NCBI GenBank assembly: GCA_013298865.1
Contig: JAAFJL010000015.1
Location: 1-49,887 of the forward strand
From: Cytophagales bacterium
Lineage (GTDB): Bacteria > Bacteroidota > Bacteroidia > Cytophagales > Spirosomataceae
Length of the DNA stretch: 49,887 nt
Reading direction: 5' to 3'
Every line of letters starts with the position of its first letter. The stretch's first letter is position 1. This document shows, piece after piece, positions 1 through 8,280 of the stretch. A model generated the notes under the pieces. It saw only the letters and a list, made by a program, of their open reading frames with translations, did no database searches and was not told where the DNA came from. Position numbers and translations under genes: made by a program.

Positions 1-631
1 AGTAATCTAAACTTCTTCCATCTACACGTGGAGGAGTACCTGTTTTCATTCTTCCAGCCTCAAAACCTAAACTTACTAATTGTTCTGTAATTCCAGTTGC
101 TTTTCCTTCTCCAGTTCTTCCTCCCCCAAAGTTTTTTTCTCCTATGTGGATAAGTCCATTTAAAAATGTTCCATTTGTTAATACAACACTCTTTGCATTA
201 AATACAACTCCTAATTGTGTTTTTACTCCAGTTACTTTATTGTTTTCAATTATTAATTCTGAAACCATTTCTTGCCAGAAATCTACATTTTTATTTTCTT
301 CTAATGCAAGCCTCCATTCTTCTGCAAAACGCATTCTATCAGACTGACATCTTGGCGACCACATTGCCGGTCCTTTTGAACGATTCAACATTCTAAACTG
401 TATCATACTTTTATCTGAAATTATTCCAGACATTCCTCCAAGAGCATCTATTTCTCTTACTATTTGTCCTTTTGCTACTCCTCCCATTGCAGGGTTACAC
501 GACATTTGAGCAATTGTATTCATATTCATTGTTATCAACAATACTTTTGAACCCATTGTTGCTGCGGCATGCGCAGCTTCACATCCTGCGTGTCCTGCTC
601 CAACTACTATTACATCATAATTTTTATACAT
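1..631 (-). CDS. mnmG: tRNA uridine-5-carboxymethylaminomethyl synthesis enzyme MnmG (GidA), N-terminal part
   Basis: The frame stays open from the ATG at 629-631 to the left edge, so only the first 210 residues are visible and the C-terminus lies outside the window. The start reads MYKNYDVIVVGAGHAGCEAA: a Rossmann FAD-binding motif (GAGHAGCEAA, residues 10-19) typical of MnmG. The family motifs CNPAMGG and RMLNRSKGPA follow, then the segment GRMKTGTPPRVDGRS at the edge. MnmG acts with MnmE on the wobble uridine of several tRNAs, using FAD and a folate donor. It is transcribed leftwards, downstream of ybeY. The truncation is a window effect, not a pseudogene. Confidence 0.96.
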   Translation of the reverse strand, partial: MYKNYDVIVVGAGHAGCEAAHAAATMGSKVLLITMNMNTIAQMSCNPAMGGVAKGQIVREIDALGGMSGIISDKSMIQFRMLNRSKGPAMWSPRCQSDRMRFAEEWRLALEENKNVDFWQEMVSELIIENNKVTGVKTQLGVVFNAKSVVLTNGTFLNGLIHIGEKNFGGGRTGEGKATGITEQLVSLGFEAGRMKTGTPPRVDGRSLDY

Positions 632-760
632 TGTGTTTTGTTAACTTTTGTGTGGATAACTTTGTGGAATGTTCCTTATTCACCCTAAATAGTGACTTTA
701 AAGTCTTTTAAAGCAGTATTTTTTATAAAATGTTCCACGTGGAAACTTTTTTAAATTATG
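632..760. promoter_or_regulatory. mnmG-ybeY gap with DnaA-box match and parS-like site
   Basis: This 129-base gap holds an exact copy of the DnaA box TTATCCACA on the minus strand (651-659), a weaker TTATTCACC on the plus strand (677-685), an A+T-rich stretch (715-730), and TGTTCCACGTGGAAAC at 731-746. The last matches 14 of the 16 positions of the general parS consensus TGTTNCACGTGNAACA. It is seen in sequence that the sites lie together beside mnmG, a gene often near oriC in other bacteria. The gap is short for a full origin. Two further exact DnaA 9-mers lie inside genes (145-153, 21152-21160), so chance cannot be excluded for the box alone. Confidence 0.4.
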
Positions 761-1174
761 TTAAAATGACTGAATGTAAAAATCTTCTTTTTGCCTCATT
801 AATAAAGATTCGTCGGTAGATTTATCGTGATAACCACAAAGATGAAGAACCCCATGTACTAATACTCGGAGAAGTTCATTTGCAAAATCGACATTAAAAA
901 TTGAAGCATTTTCTTTTACTCGTTCAATACTAATAAAAATATCTCCTTCAATATGGTCATCAACTTCTGAATTGTCGAAAGTTATAATATCAGTATAAGT
1001 ATCATGGTTCAAATATTCAATATTTATACCAAGTAAATATTCATCAGAACAAAAAATATAGTTTAGTTCAGATAGCATATAGTCCTCATTTTCAATTACT
1101 TTAGAAAGCCAAGTAGAAATTTGAGTTTCATTAGAAAGAGAAAAATCAATATCTTCAGTGAAAAAGGAAATCAT
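761..1174 (-). CDS. ybeY: Endoribonuclease YbeY (16S rRNA 3' maturation)
   Basis: The 137-residue product has the usual size for YbeY, a metal-dependent endoribonuclease of rRNA maturation and ribosome quality control. The signature HGVLHLCGYHDK lies at residues 107-118 and gives two metal-ligand histidines (107, 111). The common third ligand is in GYDH; here the order is GYHDK, so the third histidine is shifted by one position, in line with the divergent GYxDK form I associate with Bacteroidota. Upstream, D62-I-x-T-F and EGDIFIS are also typical. A TATCTTTG element sits 16 bases upstream of the ATG. The gene precedes mnmG on the same strand. Confidence 0.92.
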   Translation of the reverse strand: MISFFTEDIDFSLSNETQISTWLSKVIENEDYMLSELNYIFCSDEYLLGINIEYLNHDTYTDIITFDNSEVDDHIEGDIFISIERVKENASIFNVDFANELLRVLVHGVLHLCGYHDKSTDESLLMRQKEDFYIQSF

Positions 1175-1189
1175 AATATGTTTTTTCTA

Positions 1190-1197
1190 CAAAGATA
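1190..1197 (-). promoter_or_regulatory. Predicted -7 promoter element of ybeY
   Basis: On the minus strand this reads TATCTTTG, an exact match to the Bacteroidota TAnnTTTG element, 16 bases before the ybeY ATG. No clear TTTG -33 element is seen at the usual distance. Confidence 0.45.
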
Positions 1198-1246
1198 CGA
1201 CAAGGTTGATGAAAAATGAAAAACATAAAATTCACTCAAAATAAGT

Positions 1247-3268
1247 CTAATTGTTAATCATTTTTTCAAGAGCAAACATTTCATCTCGTAATCGTGCAGC
1301 TGCGATAAAATCAAGTTCTTTTGCAGCTTTATCCATATCAATTTTAACAGACTTTAACTGTGCCTTCAATTCATCCTTAGACATATAAGAAACGACAGGG
1401 TCGGCAGCAAGTAGTATTTCTTGTGGTTCAACATAAAACTTTTTAGATTCTTTACCCATCACATCAGCAACAGAAGGCTGATTAATAATATCTTGTTTAG
1501 ATTTAAGAATAGTTTTAGGAGTTATACTATTTTGCAAATTGTAATCAAACTGGATTGCTCGTCTTCTGTTAGTTTCATCAATGGCTTTTTGCATGGATCC
1601 AGTAATCTTATCGGCATACATTAAAACTTTGCCCCTATCATTACGAGCAGCACGACCAATAGTTTGAATTAAAGAACGAATATCACGTAAAAACCCTTCC
1701 TTGTCTGCATCCATTATTGCTACTAATGAAACTTCAGGTAAATCAAGACCTTCACGAAGAAGATTTACACCAACGAGTACATCAAAAACTCCAAGACGCA
1801 ATTCTTTTAAAATTTCAACTCGGTCCATAGTTTTAACCTCAGAATGAATAAACCTACATTTTATACCAACTCTTTCAAGGTATTTTGTAAGTTCTTCAGC
1901 CATTCTTTTAGTTAAAGTTGTAATCAAGACCCGTTCTTCTCTTTTTACTCTATCATAAATCTCTTCAAGTAAATTATCAATCTGATTAATGCTTGGTCGA
2001 ACTTCTATTTCTGGGTCAAGTAAACCCGTTGGACGAATAATTTGTTCAACAACAACTCCATCACATTTCCTAAGTTCGTAATCAGCAGGAGTAGCAGAAA
2101 CATAGACAGATTGACCAGTAATATTTTCAAATTCTTGAAAGGTTAAAGGTCTATTATCCATTGCACTTGGAAGTCGGAAACCATAATCAACTAATGATTC
2201 TTTACGTGAACGGTCTCCACCCCACATAGCACGAATTTGGGGCATTGTAACGTGACTTTCATCGACAACCAATAGGAAGTCTTCTGGAAAGAAATCAAAC
2301 AAACAGAATGGTCTTTGTCCAGGTTTACGATTGTCAAAAAAACGAGAATAGTTTTCTATGCCAGAACAATAACCTAATTCTCTCATCATTTCCATATCAA
2401 ACTCAGTCCTTTGCTTAATTCTATCGGCTTCATTAATTCTCCCTTCTGTCTCAAAAAACTTTATTTGCGAAACCAACTCATCTTGAATCTGATAAATGGC
2501 ATTGTTTAAAACATCCCTTCCAGTTACAAAAAGATTTGCAGGAAAAATTGCAACCATTTTCTCATGACCTAAAGATTTTCCAGTAGTAGGATTAATTCGT
2601 TGGATAGATTCGATTTCATCGCCAAAGAAAATTATTCTGTAACCAAAATCGGCGTAAGGTAAATGAATATCAACAGTATCACCTTTTACCCTGAATGTGC
2701 TTCTAACAAAATCAGCCTCAGTTCTTGAATAAAGAATTTCTACTAAACGAAATAAAAACTGATTTCTTGAAATGATTTCGCCAACCCCAATTCTTAAAAT
2801 ACTCTTTCTATACTCTTCTGGATTACCCATTCCGTAAATGCAAGAAACGGAAGCAACGACAATAACATCTCGTCTGCCAGACATCAAAGAAGAAGTTGTG
2901 GAAAGGCGGAGTTTATCAATTTCCTGATTGATAGCCAAGTCTTTTTCAATATAAGTATTGGTAGAAGGAATAAAAGCCTCTGGTTGATAATAATCATAGT
3001 AAGAAACAAAATACTCGACAGCATTATCTGGAAAAAATTGTTTAAATTCTCCGTACAATTGAGCAGCTAATGTTTTGTTATGACTTAAAATGAGAGTTGG
3101 GCGATTCAACTGTGCAATCATATTGGCAATAGTAAAAGTCTTGCCAGAGCCAGTAACACCAAGAAGAGTTTGATTTTGCTCGCCATTAACAATACCTTCA
3201 ACAAGTTGAGCGATAGCGGTAGGTTGGTCGCCAGTGGGTTGGTATTCTGAAGTAAGTTTAAATTCCAT
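1247..3268 (-). CDS. uvrB: Excinuclease ABC subunit UvrB
   Basis: The 673-residue product is a full-length UvrB, the damage-verifying helicase-like subunit of nucleotide excision repair. It loads from UvrA2 onto DNA and recruits UvrC. Walker A GVTGSGKT is at residues 37-44 and the aromatic beta-hairpin YYDYYQPEAFIP follows near 93-104. Helicase motifs include DESHVT, ETIGRAARN-like IQTIGRAARN and the C-terminal UVR motif around ELDFIAAARLRDEMF. The frame extends 19 codons further upstream, but MEFKLTSEYQPTGDQ is the family N-terminus, so the ATG at 3266-3268 is chosen. It is divergent from the fucosidase gene. Confidence 0.97.
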   Translation of the reverse strand: MEFKLTSEYQPTGDQPTAIAQLVEGIVNGEQNQTLLGVTGSGKTFTIANMIAQLNRPTLILSHNKTLAAQLYGEFKQFFPDNAVEYFVSYYDYYQPEAFIPSTNTYIEKDLAINQEIDKLRLSTTSSLMSGRRDVIVVASVSCIYGMGNPEEYRKSILRIGVGEIISRNQFLFRLVEILYSRTEADFVRSTFRVKGDTVDIHLPYADFGYRIIFFGDEIESIQRINPTTGKSLGHEKMVAIFPANLFVTGRDVLNNAIYQIQDELVSQIKFFETEGRINEADRIKQRTEFDMEMMRELGYCSGIENYSRFFDNRKPGQRPFCLFDFFPEDFLLVVDESHVTMPQIRAMWGGDRSRKESLVDYGFRLPSAMDNRPLTFQEFENITGQSVYVSATPADYELRKCDGVVVEQIIRPTGLLDPEIEVRPSINQIDNLLEEIYDRVKREERVLITTLTKRMAEELTKYLERVGIKCRFIHSEVKTMDRVEILKELRLGVFDVLVGVNLLREGLDLPEVSLVAIMDADKEGFLRDIRSLIQTIGRAARNDRGKVLMYADKITGSMQKAIDETNRRRAIQFDYNLQNSITPKTILKSKQDIINQPSVADVMGKESKKFYVEPQEILLAADPVVSYMSKDELKAQLKSVKIDMDKAAKELDFIAAARLRDEMFALEKMINN

Positions 3269-3396
3269 AAAAGATTTGAATAACTTATAAAGATACAAAA
3301 AATGAAAACTATTCAGAAGGAACAATTCAAATAAGGATAAGAATAATCCAAAAAGTAAATATTTTTCTAAATAACTTCAAAATAAAACGTAATCAA

Positions 3397-4788
3397 ATGT
3401 TTAAAAAACTACTGACTATTGGAATGGTAACGATGTTATCATACAATGGAATTTCACAAAAAAAATATGAATCAAACTGGACATCAATAGATTCAAGACC
3501 TGTACCAACTTGGTTTGAAGATGCAAAATTTGGAATTTTCATACACTGGGGATTATTCTCTGTACCTGCTTGGGGACCAACTGCAAAGGACAATGTTGGA
3601 ATTTATGAAAGATATGCAGAATGGTATTGGAAAGGGCTTGAAGATAAAAATAGAGCAAGTAATCCAGCGTTTATGAAGTTTCATGCAAACACTTATGGCA
3701 AAGATTTCAAATATCAAGATTTTACAAAAGATTTTAAATGTGAACTTTTTGACCCAAATGATTGGGCTAAAGTATTTGAAAACTCAGGAGCAAAGTATGT
3801 AGTATTAACCTCAAAACATCATGAAGGGTTCACCCTTTGGCCAAGTAAACAATCTTGGAATTGGAATGCAATGGACTTAAATCCTCATAGGGATTTGGCT
3901 GGAGATTTAATAAAAGCTGTAAAAGGGAAAGGACTAAAAATGGGTTATTATTACTCACTTTATGAATGGTTCAATCCTGTTTATAAAGACAATGTTACAA
4001 AGTATGTGGATGAACACATGATTCCACAAATGAAAGACTTAATAAATACCTACAAACCAGATGTACTTTGGACTGATGGCGAATGGGATCACCCTTCTGA
4101 AACTTGGAAAAGTACAGAATTTCTTTCATGGTTATATAATGATTCTGCTGTGAAAGAAAACGTGGTAGTAAACGATAGATGGGGAAAAGAAACTCGTGGT
4201 AAACATGGGGGAATCTATACAACAGAATATGATTTAATTCATGACCAAAACTCAACAGGATTAGAAATAAACCACCCATGGGAAGAGTGCAGAGGGATTG
4301 GCTCATCATTTGGCTTTAGCAGAAATGAGATGCTGGATGACTACTCAACTTCAGAACAATTAGTTCATATTTTGGTCGATAAAGTAGCAAGAGGGGGAAA
4401 TTTATTACTAAATATTGGGCCAAATGCTGATGGGACAATTCCTGTAATAATGCAACAAAGACTAAGAGATATTGGGGATTGGTTACGAGTAAACGGAGAT
4501 GCAATCTATGGGTCAAGGAAATGGGAAAAAGCTCCGAAAGTTGGAAAAGATACCAAAGTTTTCTTTACAGCAAAAGGGAAAGACCTATACTTAATCACTA
4601 CAAAATGGCAAGATTCACCCATTACAGTTGAGGGAGTTCAAGCAGCGAATGTCAAACTTTTAGGTTATAACGGAATTGTTAAAACGATTGCTAAAGGAGG
4701 AAAAATGATAATAACCCCTCCTACTCTATCTCCTTCAACAAATCCTTGTCAACACGCTTGGGTTTATAAAATTGAAAATGTTTTATAA
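3397..4788 (+). CDS. Secreted alpha-L-fucosidase, GH29 family
   Basis: The 463-residue protein begins with a signal peptide (about residues 1-20, ending NGISQ) and continues as a GH29 catalytic domain. Motifs seen are FGIFIHWGLFSVPAW (46-59), SKHHEGFTLWPS (139-150) and VLWTDGEWD, whose aspartate D227 is at the position of the GH29 nucleophile. A small C-terminal beta domain starts near residue 350. The enzyme would hydrolyse terminal alpha-L-fucose from glycans, probably in the periplasm or outside the cell. It stands alone, followed by a strong hairpin, and does not belong to a SusC/SusD locus in this window. Substrate linkage cannot be told from sequence. Confidence 0.93.
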   Translation: MFKKLLTIGMVTMLSYNGISQKKYESNWTSIDSRPVPTWFEDAKFGIFIHWGLFSVPAWGPTAKDNVGIYERYAEWYWKGLEDKNRASNPAFMKFHANTYGKDFKYQDFTKDFKCELFDPNDWAKVFENSGAKYVVLTSKHHEGFTLWPSKQSWNWNAMDLNPHRDLAGDLIKAVKGKGLKMGYYYSLYEWFNPVYKDNVTKYVDEHMIPQMKDLINTYKPDVLWTDGEWDHPSETWKSTEFLSWLYNDSAVKENVVVNDRWGKETRGKHGGIYTTEYDLIHDQNSTGLEINHPWEECRGIGSSFGFSRNEMLDDYSTSEQLVHILVDKVARGGNLLLNIGPNADGTIPVIMQQRLRDIGDWLRVNGDAIYGSRKWEKAPKVGKDTKVFFTAKGKDLYLITTKWQDSPITVEGVQAANVKLLGYNGIVKTIAKGGKMIITPPTLSPSTNPCQHAWVYKIENVL

Positions 4789-4800
4789 AAAGAAAATGAA

Positions 4801-4829
4801 AAACCCGTCGGTCAAAGACTGACGGGTTT
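4801..4829. terminator. Bidirectional hairpin terminator between fucosidase and mazG
   Basis: Arms AAACCCGTCGGTC and GACTGACGGGTTT form a 13-pair stem (one G-T pair) around a three-base loop. It lies between two converging genes and has U-rich sequence on both sides. Confidence 0.8.
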
Positions 4830-4854
4830 GATTATTTCACTCTCAAAATAAAAT

Positions 4855-5670
4855 TTATTTACCTTTGGCTTCTTCCCAATAAACATCCATTTCTGCTAAA
4901 GACATATCTTGTAAGTTTTGCCCATTTTCTTTTGCTTTCTCTTCTAAATATTGAAAACGTTTAATGAATTTCTTGTTAGTTCTTTCTAAAGCTGTTTCAA
5001 CGTTGATGTTAATGAATCGTGCATAATTGACTAAAGAAAAAAGTAAGTCACCAAATTCTGCTTCTGCTTTTTCAGCGTTAATTGCCTGATTATCAGTAAC
5101 ATTGAATTCATTTTTAAATTCAGCCATCTCTTCTTCTACCTTCTCCCATACTTGATGTTTCTCTTCCCAATCAAAGCCTGCTCCTCTTGCTTTTTCTTGA
5201 ATTCTCATGGCTTTGACTAAAGCTGGAAGCGATTTTGGTACTCCTCCAAGCACTGATTTATTACCTTCTTTCAATTTTATGGCTTCCCAATTAGACTTTA
5301 CTTGTTCTTCGGTATCAGCCTTAACATCTCCATAAATATGCGGATGACGATTGATTAATTTATCACAAATTCCATGTAGGACATCAGAAATATCAAAAGC
5401 ATTAGTTTCAGAAGCAATCTTTGAATAAAAAACTAAGTGCAACATCACATCACCTAACTCTTTTTTTACTTCATTCAAATCGCATTCAAGTATGGCATCA
5501 GAAAGTTCATAAGTTTCCTCGATAGTAAGATGTCTAAGAGAATCAATAGTTTGCTTTCTATCCCACGGACATTGTTCTCTTAGTTCATCCATGATGGTTA
5601 AGATTCTATCAAAAGCAAGCAATTGATTTATTCTATTTTCATCAAGAGATTTTAATTTAGCTAAATTCAT
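4855..5670 (-). CDS. mazG: Nucleoside triphosphate pyrophosphohydrolase MazG
   Basis: The 271-residue protein has the two-repeat MazG layout. The N-terminal repeat holds CPWDRKQT followed by IEETYELSDAI (about residues 50-60) and the metal-binding KKELGDVMLHLVFYSKIA. The C-terminal repeat has GFDWEEKHQVWEKVEEEMAEF and EAEFGDLLFSLVNYAR. MazG hydrolyses NTPs to NMP and pyrophosphate and is linked to house-cleaning and the stringent response. The ATG at 5668-5670 fits the family start. It is monocistronic by appearance: a terminator lies on its upstream side, serving the next gene. Confidence 0.94.
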   Translation of the reverse strand: MNLAKLKSLDENRINQLLAFDRILTIMDELREQCPWDRKQTIDSLRHLTIEETYELSDAILECDLNEVKKELGDVMLHLVFYSKIASETNAFDISDVLHGICDKLINRHPHIYGDVKADTEEQVKSNWEAIKLKEGNKSVLGGVPKSLPALVKAMRIQEKARGAGFDWEEKHQVWEKVEEEMAEFKNEFNVTDNQAINAEKAEAEFGDLLFSLVNYARFININVETALERTNKKFIKRFQYLEEKAKENGQNLQDMSLAEMDVYWEEAKGK

Positions 5671-5721
5671 AAATTAGTTTATTTCTGAACAAAATTATGA
5701 ATTTCTAACTCTATTAAAACA

Positions 5722-5747
5722 AAAAAAGCCGAAACATTATTCGGCTT
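5722..5747 (-). terminator. Rho-independent terminator of the redoxin gene
   Basis: On the minus strand, AAGCCGAA and TTCGGCTT (5726-5733 and 5740-5747) pair around a six-base loop and are followed by a run of T. It lies 21 bases past the stop of the gene at 5769. Confidence 0.8.
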
Positions 5748-5768
5748 CTTAAATTCTTTATAAAATCG

Positions 5769-6401
5769 TTAAACACCTTTCCACTTAATCGCACAACCAA
5801 CAGTCTTGGTAAAATTGGTAACAACAGGTTTTCCAGATAAAAGATTGTTCAAAGCGTCTTCGATATAATGTTTGGTAACACCATTGGCGTCCTGAGAATT
5901 ATCATCAATCGCTCCAATATATTGCATGGTAAATCTATCACCTTCTCTCTTAACAATGTAAGCAGAAGGAGTTCTGGTTGCACCAAAGGCACGGGCAACA
6001 TCTTGGTTTTCATCTTGCATATAATTAAAACTATACCCTTTTGATTTAGCAACTGCTTTCATGTTTTCAAAAGAATCTTCTTCGTACGCAGAAGGGTCGT
6101 TAGGATTGATGGCAAGAACAGGATAACCTTGATTAGCATATTTTTTATCTAAAGCGATAATACGACCCTCATAAGCACGTGAGAAAGGACAGTGGTTACA
6201 AGTAAAAATGATAATGTAGCCCTTTGAAGCACGATTTTCACTCATAGAAACCATTTTACCCTCAACACTTTTTAATCTAAAATCAGAAACAGTATCTCCG
6301 ATTGCATAACCTTTATTATCACTAATTCTGATAAAACTACACAATGAAATAACACTGAAAACTACAACTGACTTTATAATATTTACTTTAAAATTTTTCA
6401 T
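5769..6401 (-). CDS. Exported thioredoxin-family (redoxin) protein
   Basis: This 210-residue protein has an N-terminal hydrophobic segment (residues 8-24), so it is membrane-anchored or exported. The thioredoxin fold follows with CNHCPF (C68 and C71) as the CxxC centre, then AINPNDPSAYEEDSFENM and the cis-proline region ATRTPSAYIV. It resembles the AhpC/TSA-redoxin type often found in Bacteroidota, probably a thiol-disulfide protein of the cell envelope. Its substrate is unknown. It follows a TlpA-like gene with a 56-base gap, so the two are probably co-transcribed, and it ends in a clear terminator. Confidence 0.85.
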   Translation of the reverse strand: MKNFKVNIIKSVVVFSVISLCSFIRISDNKGYAIGDTVSDFRLKSVEGKMVSMSENRASKGYIIIFTCNHCPFSRAYEGRIIALDKKYANQGYPVLAINPNDPSAYEEDSFENMKAVAKSKGYSFNYMQDENQDVARAFGATRTPSAYIVKREGDRFTMQYIGAIDDNSQDANGVTKHYIEDALNNLLSGKPVVTNFTKTVGCAIKWKGV

Positions 6402-6457
6402 TTGGATAATTTGATAACAGTTTGATATTTAGACGTTTAAGAACAATAAAGTAACAT

Positions 6458-6967
6458 TTAGTTCTCAACGGATGAAGGTAGCATAGTCTTCAGGTCTTCT
6501 AAGAAAGACATTGCTTTAACAGGTCCTTCATAAAACTTTCTTTTACGCATATTGGTATTTAAAATTAAAGTAGCAGGAATCGTACCAGACCAGTCTTTGT
6601 CAATAACATCAATCCATGAATTATAATCTGGTTCATCCAAAAGTAAAACATTGCTATTAATATTTGTAGATTTCAGAAAAGAAGGAACTTTTGTAGCAAC
6701 ATCTTTTGGAAAATCCATACTGATAAACAATACTTTTACTTTCTTTTGAAGGTATTCTTGACTTATTTTTTCAAATATCGGAAGTTCTTCGACACAAGGT
6801 TTACACCAAGTTGCCCAAAAATGAACAATTAGGGTAGTGTCATTCGGTTGATTCATAATTTTCTGCAAATCTTCAAACTTAATTACATCAATTTTCGATT
6901 GACTAAAACCCTTGTGACAAGAGCTAAAGAAAATTAGAAAAAAGAAAACTACAAGCCGAAAACGCAT
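6458..6967 (-). CDS. TlpA-like disulfide reductase lipoprotein
   Basis: The 169-residue product starts with a hydrophobic signal ending in FFSSC (C17 would be the lipidated cysteine). It then has a thioredoxin domain with FWATWCKPCVEELPIF, giving the active-site pair C55-x-x-C58, and the cis-proline in SGTIPATLIL. TlpA-like proteins keep thiols reduced outside the cytoplasm, for example in cytochrome maturation. Here only the family can be stated. It is the first gene of a two-gene unit with the redoxin gene and is divergent from rplU. Confidence 0.88.
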   Translation of the reverse strand: MRFRLVVFFFLIFFSSCHKGFSQSKIDVIKFEDLQKIMNQPNDTTLIVHFWATWCKPCVEELPIFEKISQEYLQKKVKVLFISMDFPKDVATKVPSFLKSTNINSNVLLLDEPDYNSWIDVIDKDWSGTIPATLILNTNMRKRKFYEGPVKAMSFLEDLKTMLPSSVEN

Positions 6968-7034
6968 AAATCACGGAGATTAGTACTTTAAAACGATAAA
7001 AATGACTAAATACATAATAAATTTAGCAAGAAAA

Positions 7035-7066
7035 TTTCAATTTTCAAAGCAAAATCACTAACTTTG
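7035..7066 (+). promoter_or_regulatory. Predicted promoter of rplU-rpmA
   Basis: TAACTTTG at 7059-7066 matches the TAnnTTTG -7 element exactly. TTTC at 7035-7038 lies 20 bases upstream, where the TTTG -33 element belongs. This predicts a leader of roughly 95 bases before rplU, long enough for autogenous control, though I cannot assign a known leader motif. Confidence 0.5.
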
Positions 7067-7166
7067 CGACCCGTTTTGGAAAAACACTTTTACAGGCAAA
7101 ACATTTGATTGTCAAGCTAATAGAAATTTTCAAGACGTATAATTTTTCAAATCAAACAAATTTAAA

Positions 7167-7478
7167 ATGTACGCAATCGTAGAAATCGCTGGTCAGCAAT
7201 TCAAAATTGAGAAAGACCGTTACCTTTACACGCATCGTTTGGCGGGTGAGGAAGGCGCTGTACTGGTTTTCGACAAGGTACTCCTTGTTGATAATGACGG
7301 AGCCATCACAGTAGGTGCTCCAACAGTAGCAGGTGCAAGTATATCAGCTAAAATCTTAGCTCATGTTCGTGGTGAAAAAGTAATCGTCTTCAAAAAGAAA
7401 AGACGTAAAGGTTACCAAAAACAAAACGGACACCGTCAGAATTTGACAAAAATATTAATCGAAGGAATCACAATATAA
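7167..7478 (+). CDS. rplU: 50S ribosomal protein L21
   Basis: The 103-residue protein is a standard-length L21: it begins MYAIVEIAGQQFKIEKD and ends with the basic KKKRRKGYQKQNGHRQNLT segment typical of the family. L21 binds 23S rRNA near L20. It precedes rpmA by 73 bases, the usual L21-L27 order. It lacks the C-terminal extension that I recall on some Bacteroidota L21 proteins; in this window a similar extension is on L27 instead. Confidence 0.97.
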   Translation: MYAIVEIAGQQFKIEKDRYLYTHRLAGEEGAVLVFDKVLLVDNDGAITVGAPTVAGASISAKILAHVRGEKVIVFKKKRRKGYQKQNGHRQNLTKILIEGITI

Positions 7479-7551
7479 GGCAGTATTCGAGGTGAAAAGT
7501 AAACATTTTGATGTTTGCAATAAACAGAAACTCCGATAAACTTACAAAACA

Positions 7552-8193
7552 ATGGCACATAAGAAAGGTGCGGGTAGTTCAAGAAACGGCCGTGAGTCTC
7601 ATAGTAAACGCTTAGGCGTAAAAATATTTGGTGGACAGCCAGCAATTGCTGGAAATATTGTCATCCGCCAGAGAGGTACAGCACACAATCCAGGAGAAAA
7701 TATGGGTATTGGTAAAGACCATACTTTATTTGCATTGGTTGATGGTTTAGTACATTTCAAAAAAGGTTTCAAAGGACGCTCTTATGTAAGTATCATTCCT
7801 TTTGATGCTTCTGAAGTAGCTGTTGAAGCGAACGTGAAATCTCAGAAAGTGACAGTTGTTGCTTCAACTCCTGCTGCTGTTGAAGTAGTTGCTGAAGTTG
7901 TAGAAGCTGCTGCACCGAAAGCTAAGAAAGCAAAAGCAGAAGGCGATGATTTGAAAAAAATCGAAGGAATTGGTCCTAAAATCGCTGAACTTTTCAATAA
8001 TGAAGGAATTATGACTTTTGCACAATTGTCAGAAACTTCTACTGAAAGAATGCAAGAAATTTTAAATGCTGCTGGTTCTCGTTATTCATCACACAACCCA
8101 GGTACTTGGGCAAAGCAAGCGGCTATGGCTGCGGCTGGTCAGTGGGATGAATTGAAAGCATGGCAAGCAGAAATGGACGGAGGAAAAGAGTAA
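7552..8193 (+). CDS. rpmA: 50S ribosomal protein L27 with a C-terminal helix-hairpin-helix extension
   Basis: Residues 1 to about 88 are a normal bacterial L27, starting [16 protein letters not shown] with no Firmicutes-type leader to cleave. L27 reaches the peptidyl-transferase centre. The family is usually near 85 residues, but this one has 213. After L27 comes an alanine/lysine-rich linker (about 100-130), then a domain with [17 protein letters not shown], a helix-hairpin-helix signature. It closes with a Trp-rich tail ([19 protein letters not shown]). The frame is continuous, with no sign of a stop or error between the parts. The added domain may bind nucleic acid (inference). The gene ends in a strong terminator. 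Confidence 0.95.
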   Translation: MAHKKGAGSSRNGRESHSKRLGVKIFGGQPAIAGNIVIRQRGTAHNPGENMGIGKDHTLFALVDGLVHFKKGFKGRSYVSIIPFDASEVAVEANVKSQKVTVVASTPAAVEVVAEVVEAAAPKAKKAKAEGDDLKKIEGIGPKIAELFNNEGIMTFAQLSETSTERMQEILNAAGSRYSSHNPGTWAKQAAMAAAGQWDELKAWQAEMDGGKE

Positions 8194-8213
8194 TATCTCC
8201 CTCTCCTATTCAT

Positions 8214-8250
8214 AAAAAACCCTGTCTGGAGTATCTGGACAGGGTTTTTT
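8214..8250. terminator. Terminator between rpmA and recO
   Basis: ACCCTGTC and GACAGGGT with flanking A and T runs form a long stem around an 11-base loop. The A run on one side and T run on the other make it work in both directions between converging genes. Confidence 0.85.
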
Positions 8251-8280
8251 ATTGAAAACTGGACAAGATTTTAGGATTAT

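Noticed and set aside
145..153. DnaA-box 9-mer inside mnmG, and another at 21152-21160
   Set aside because: Both lie inside coding sequence with no cluster of further boxes; they only show that the exact 9-mer can occur by chance.
1..631. mnmG as a broken gene
   Set aside because: The frame is intact to the edge; the missing C-terminus is due to the window border.
7501..7516. Small hairpin AAACAT/ATGTTT between rplU and rpmA
   Set aside because: Only six pairs in A+T-rich DNA, with no T run; too weak to call a terminator or attenuator.
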